NCBI GenBank assembly: GCA_964437365.1
Contig: CAYTGM010000006.1
Coordinates: 1-64,000, forward strand
Source of the DNA: CAYTGM01 sp964437365
GTDB taxonomy: Bacteria; Sumerlaeota; Sumerlaeia; SLMS01
Reading direction: 5' to 3'
Length of the DNA stretch: 64,000 nt
Position numbers and translations under genes: made by a program. This document shows, piece by piece, positions 61,624 through 64,000 of the stretch. The notes under the pieces are model-generated. The model saw only the letters and a program-made list of their open reading frames with translations, was not told the DNA's origin and ran no database searches. How positions within the stretch are numbered: the first letter of the stretch is position 1; the number at the start of each line of letters is the position of its first letter.

Positions 61624-62435
61624 TGAAGGATACGCCGGACATTCTGAAGACAATCGTTGCGCGCAAGAAAGAGGAAGTTGAAGCCCTCAAGTCCTCAGGG
61701 GAAATCTCCCCGGAGGAGATCTCAGATTTGCCAGATTGTCTCGGTTTTCATAAGGCGCTAAAGTCGGGAATAGAGCGTTCTCCACTAGGCGTTTCCCTCA
61801 TTGCGGAAATCAAAAAAGCTTCTCCCAGCAAAGGTGTTATCCGTGCGGACTTCGACCCCGATTCGATTGCAAGAGCGTATGAAGAAGGCGGAGCCAGTTG
61901 CCTGTCTATACTTACAGACCAGGATTTCTTTCAGGGATCACTGAACTATCTGAAGAGTGTGAGAGAGTTTTCCTCACTTCCGATTATTCGTAAAGACTTC
62001 ATCATCGATCCAATTCAAATCTTTGAAGCACGTCTGTCTGGAGCAGACGCGATACTTCTCATCGCGGCTTGTCTCCAAAAAGATGAGTTAGCAGAGTTCC
62101 ACGAAATCGCCGACGATATTGGTTTGGACACCCTGATCGAAGTTCACACGGAAGAGGAGTGGATAAAGGTAGCCGAATCAATCTCGGCCCCCAAACTGGT
62201 TGGAGTGAACAATCGCAACCTTCATGACTTTTCCGTATCTCTTGAGACCTTTGAACGCCTCTCGCCTGAGATTGCAAAATCAGGAGCAACACTCGTCGCC
62301 GAATCTGGTATCTATACACCTGATGATGTCAAACGACTCAAAAAAGCAGGAGCAACTGCTATTCTCGTTGGTGAATCACTCATGAGACAACCTGAAGTTC
62401 TTCAGGCAACACGCCAGTTACTCGCCATCAACTGA
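61623..62435 (+). CDS. trpC: Indole-3-glycerol phosphate synthase
   Basis: This 270-residue (beta/alpha)8 enzyme closes the indole ring of CdRP. Marks are SLIAEIKKASPSKGVIR (catalytic Lys and Glu near 62-70), YEEGGASCLSILTD, LPIIRKDFIIDPIQIFEA, GADAILLI, LVGVNNRNLHDF, VAESGIYTPDDVKRL and GATAILVGESLMR. The fold and length are standard for stand-alone TrpC. It starts in a TGATG overlap with trpD. A membrane glycosyltransferase-like gene follows after 25 bases. Confidence 0.97.
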   Translation: MKDTPDILKTIVARKKEEVEALKSSGEISPEEISDLPDCLGFHKALKSGIERSPLGVSLIAEIKKASPSKGVIRADFDPDSIARAYEEGGASCLSILTDQDFFQGSLNYLKSVREFSSLPIIRKDFIIDPIQIFEARLSGADAILLIAACLQKDELAEFHEIADDIGLDTLIEVHTEEEWIKVAESISAPKLVGVNNRNLHDFSVSLETFERLSPEIAKSGATLVAESGIYTPDDVKRLKKAGATAILVGESLMRQPEVLQATRQLLAIN

Positions 62436-62460
62436 TACTCCCTGGCAACAGTAAGGACAG

Positions 62461-63714
62461 GTGGTCTTGAGCACCGTTTCTCAACGCGATAGAATCTCTC
62501 CTGGCCTCATCTGGACCAGCCTGGTACTGATATCACTGCTTTCTCTCTGGGTGATCGCGAAAGGGACGCTCTTCGATTCGAGAGAGATGATCGATTTCGG
62601 TGATTACTATTTCGCAGCAGAAGCTGTTTCTCAAGGCAAGTCCCCTTACCGGGGAGAGTACGAGGCTTCACGCCGCTACGTTTATCCGCAGGGCTTCGCC
62701 ATGGCTCTCCAGCCTCTGCTTTACTTCTCCCGGGAGACAGCGTCGAAGATCTGGTGGTACACATCATTCATTGCCTATATAGCAGGCGTATTATTTCTCA
62801 CCCGCTGGTCCTTAAAGAGATATACAATTGACTTCAGGAGCCTGTCCAGTGCCCCTGAAGCCCTTCTCCCCTGCCTGATTGTATCATTCGCCCTTGGTTT
62901 CTCCCCTACCTGGTTTGGCCACCGATTAGGACAGACAGATATTTTCCTTTTCTTCATTCTTGCTGCTTTCATTCTTATTGATCCTCAAAAGCATAAGGTC
63001 ATCGCCGGTGGTTTGCTGGGGATCTCAATTATTATGAAAATGTCGCCACTCTTGATCCTGCCTCCTCTTATACTTGTTCTAGGTTGGCAATTCCTCCTTG
63101 GAGTTTTGAGTGTTTTGGGAGTCTATACACTCGTCCTTATCTTTGGAGGTTATGGTGATGAAGAAGTCTATTATTTAACGGAGCAAATCTCGTATCATAA
63201 ATACCGTATTGGATTCGCCTCAAATTCCGTATATCACCTTTTTGCGTTCAAGCTCTTTGGAAAATACAATATTCTTACAGATGGCTATTATGGGAATTGG
63301 ATGACTACTGGAATCCAATTCCTTATTCTGTTGTGCTACGCGATAGTAGGACTCTGGATGAAATGGAAGAAAGCAAGCTGGATTCTCATGCTTTCATGTG
63401 GCGTAGCCTTCGCCCACCTCGCCAGTCCTTTTCTCGAACCTCATCACGCGACAAACAGTGTAGCCGTTCTTATCCCCTTGTTTTGTCTGACGCTATCTCG
63501 TGGACTTTGGTTGGGGTTCTCATTGATTGCAGGCAGTTTTCTGATCGGTATGGCACAACTTCCTTTAATGGAAGCATTTGGAGGAGAGTGGATGCAATAC
63601 CTCACCCTTCTGACTGATCTGTTCCTGATCACCGTGGTTATCATCTCGACAACGCGTGGAATTGACCTTGAGGAGACCAGTGATTTTCGTCACTCTTGTA
63701 AAGATGTAGAATAA
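62461..63714 (+). CDS. Membrane glycosyltransferase-like protein (GT87/DUF2029)
   Basis: This 417-residue protein has about ten hydrophobic helices and the GT-C architecture of polyprenyl-phosphate mannosyltransferase-like enzymes. After the first helix comes the family segment MIDFGDYYFAAEAVSQGKSPYRGE with the conserved Asp pair. YVYPQGFAMALQPL and GHRLGQTDIFLFFILAAFIL (the GQxN/D-like motif) follow. It would move a sugar from a lipid carrier at the membrane. GTG at 62461 follows ACAG with a weak ribosome site. It is in line with trpDC and the next gene, so a shared transcript is possible. Confidence 0.85.
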   Translation: MVLSTVSQRDRISPGLIWTSLVLISLLSLWVIAKGTLFDSREMIDFGDYYFAAEAVSQGKSPYRGEYEASRRYVYPQGFAMALQPLLYFSRETASKIWWYTSFIAYIAGVLFLTRWSLKRYTIDFRSLSSAPEALLPCLIVSFALGFSPTWFGHRLGQTDIFLFFILAAFILIDPQKHKVIAGGLLGISIIMKMSPLLILPPLILVLGWQFLLGVLSVLGVYTLVLIFGGYGDEEVYYLTEQISYHKYRIGFASNSVYHLFAFKLFGKYNILTDGYYGNWMTTGIQFLILLCYAIVGLWMKWKKASWILMLSCGVAFAHLASPFLEPHHATNSVAVLIPLFCLTLSRGLWLGFSLIAGSFLIGMAQLPLMEAFGGEWMQYLTLLTDLFLITVVIISTTRGIDLEETSDFRHSCKDVE

Positions 63715-63737
63715 TAAATTCACTGGATTCGACGAGC

Positions 63738-64000
63738 ATGACACTTTCATTCCTTCAATCACTTGATATCAACTTCGACCCATTGAGTTCATCACAAAAA
63801 CGATGTCTGGATGAGGATGGATTTCTTATACTCAAGGATATGATTTCACCAGAATGGCGAGAAGAGCTGGTTCAGAGGTTTGAACAGCTGATTGAACAGG
63901 AAAGAGGAAGAAAGAGAGAAGACTTCGAAGCGGAAGACGGAGCCCGCAGACTGAGCAACCTCGTGAACAAGGGACAAATCTTTGATGCCATATATACGAA
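63738..64000 (+). CDS. Phytanoyl-CoA dioxygenase-family protein, N-terminal part
   Basis: The gene begins at ATG 63738 and runs off the window with 87 codons visible. The text LSSSQKRCLDEDGFLILKDM followed by ISPEWREELVQRFEQLIEQE is the usual start of the PhyH/ectoine-hydroxylase Fe(II)/2-oxoglutarate dioxygenase family: a helix, 'DGFLIL' strand and helix. The metal-binding H-x-D motif would lie further on and cannot be checked. The family in uncultured bacteria is broad, acting on lipids, amino acids or secondary metabolites. Confidence 0.8.
   Translation, partial: MTLSFLQSLDINFDPLSSSQKRCLDEDGFLILKDMISPEWREELVQRFEQLIEQERGRKREDFEAEDGARRLSNLVNKGQIFDAIYT

Noticed and set aside
1..64000. CRISPR arrays, prophage genes, complete insertion sequences or integrases
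   Set aside because: No regularly spaced repeats, phage structural genes, transposases or integrases were seen on either strand.

Overview
The window is a chromosomal segment of a Gram-negative bacterium, most likely an uncultured lineage outside the well-studied Proteobacteria. It shows an RND-type lipoprotein adaptor, a Tat-dependent redox protein, a type A RNase P RNA, a tRNA with encoded CCA, and frequent TTG/GTG starts behind good Shine-Dalgarno sites. No gene gives a decisive taxonomic marker at the resolution available by eye. The pyruvate:ferredoxin oxidoreductase and the housekeeping Isc machinery suggest an organism able to live with little oxygen, although a peroxiredoxin and a non-heme-iron dioxygenase are also present.

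Layout. 0.5-5.3 kb: small secreted protein, then an iscS-iscU-iscA-hscB iron-sulfur operon on the minus strand, and an AAC(3)-like acetyltransferase with an overlapping unknown gene. 5.4-8.6 kb: a repeat element, a membrane-anchored beta-propeller-like protein with a six-helix membrane protein, RNase P RNA and a small protein. 8.6-20 kb (minus): efflux adaptor lipoprotein, a 1372-residue sugar-dehydratase/glycosyltransferase fusion, aldo/keto reductase, and a dihydroorotate-dehydrogenase-like protein paired with PFOR. 20-31.4 kb: membrane C39-like peptidase, repeat element, secreted seven-repeat protein, GH31 glucosidase, EEP phosphodiesterase, pilin-like protein, MazG-like hydrolase, agmatine deiminase, a GNAT-RNase HI fusion and an LRR protein. 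31.4-44.8 kb: ABC ATPase, sigma-54 activator, a three-gene operon ending in a Tat-targeted Fe-S aldo/keto reductase, ComEC, YyaL-type protein, epimerase, YicC and peroxiredoxin.

44.9-64 kb: RsmB, alanine dehydrogenase, two exported or membrane proteins, tRNA-Glu, then an unrecognised cluster of an 817-residue orphan, a polytopic membrane protein and a propeller-like gene broken by one in-frame stop. AI-2E and MFS transporters follow, then the infC-rpmI-rplT operon with a leader attenuator and an apparent AUA start on infC, moaE, trpD-trpC, a GT87-type mannosyltransferase-like protein, and the first 87 codons of a phytanoyl-CoA dioxygenase-like gene that leaves the window.

The most unusual items are a family of about 164-bp dispersed elements with terminal inverted repeats (three full copies, one truncated copy and one possible end remnant), two uncommon domain fusions, the broken cluster beside tRNA-Glu, and the Tat aldo/keto reductase operon with two unknown membrane partners. 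No CRISPR array, prophage, complete insertion sequence or defence island was recognised.
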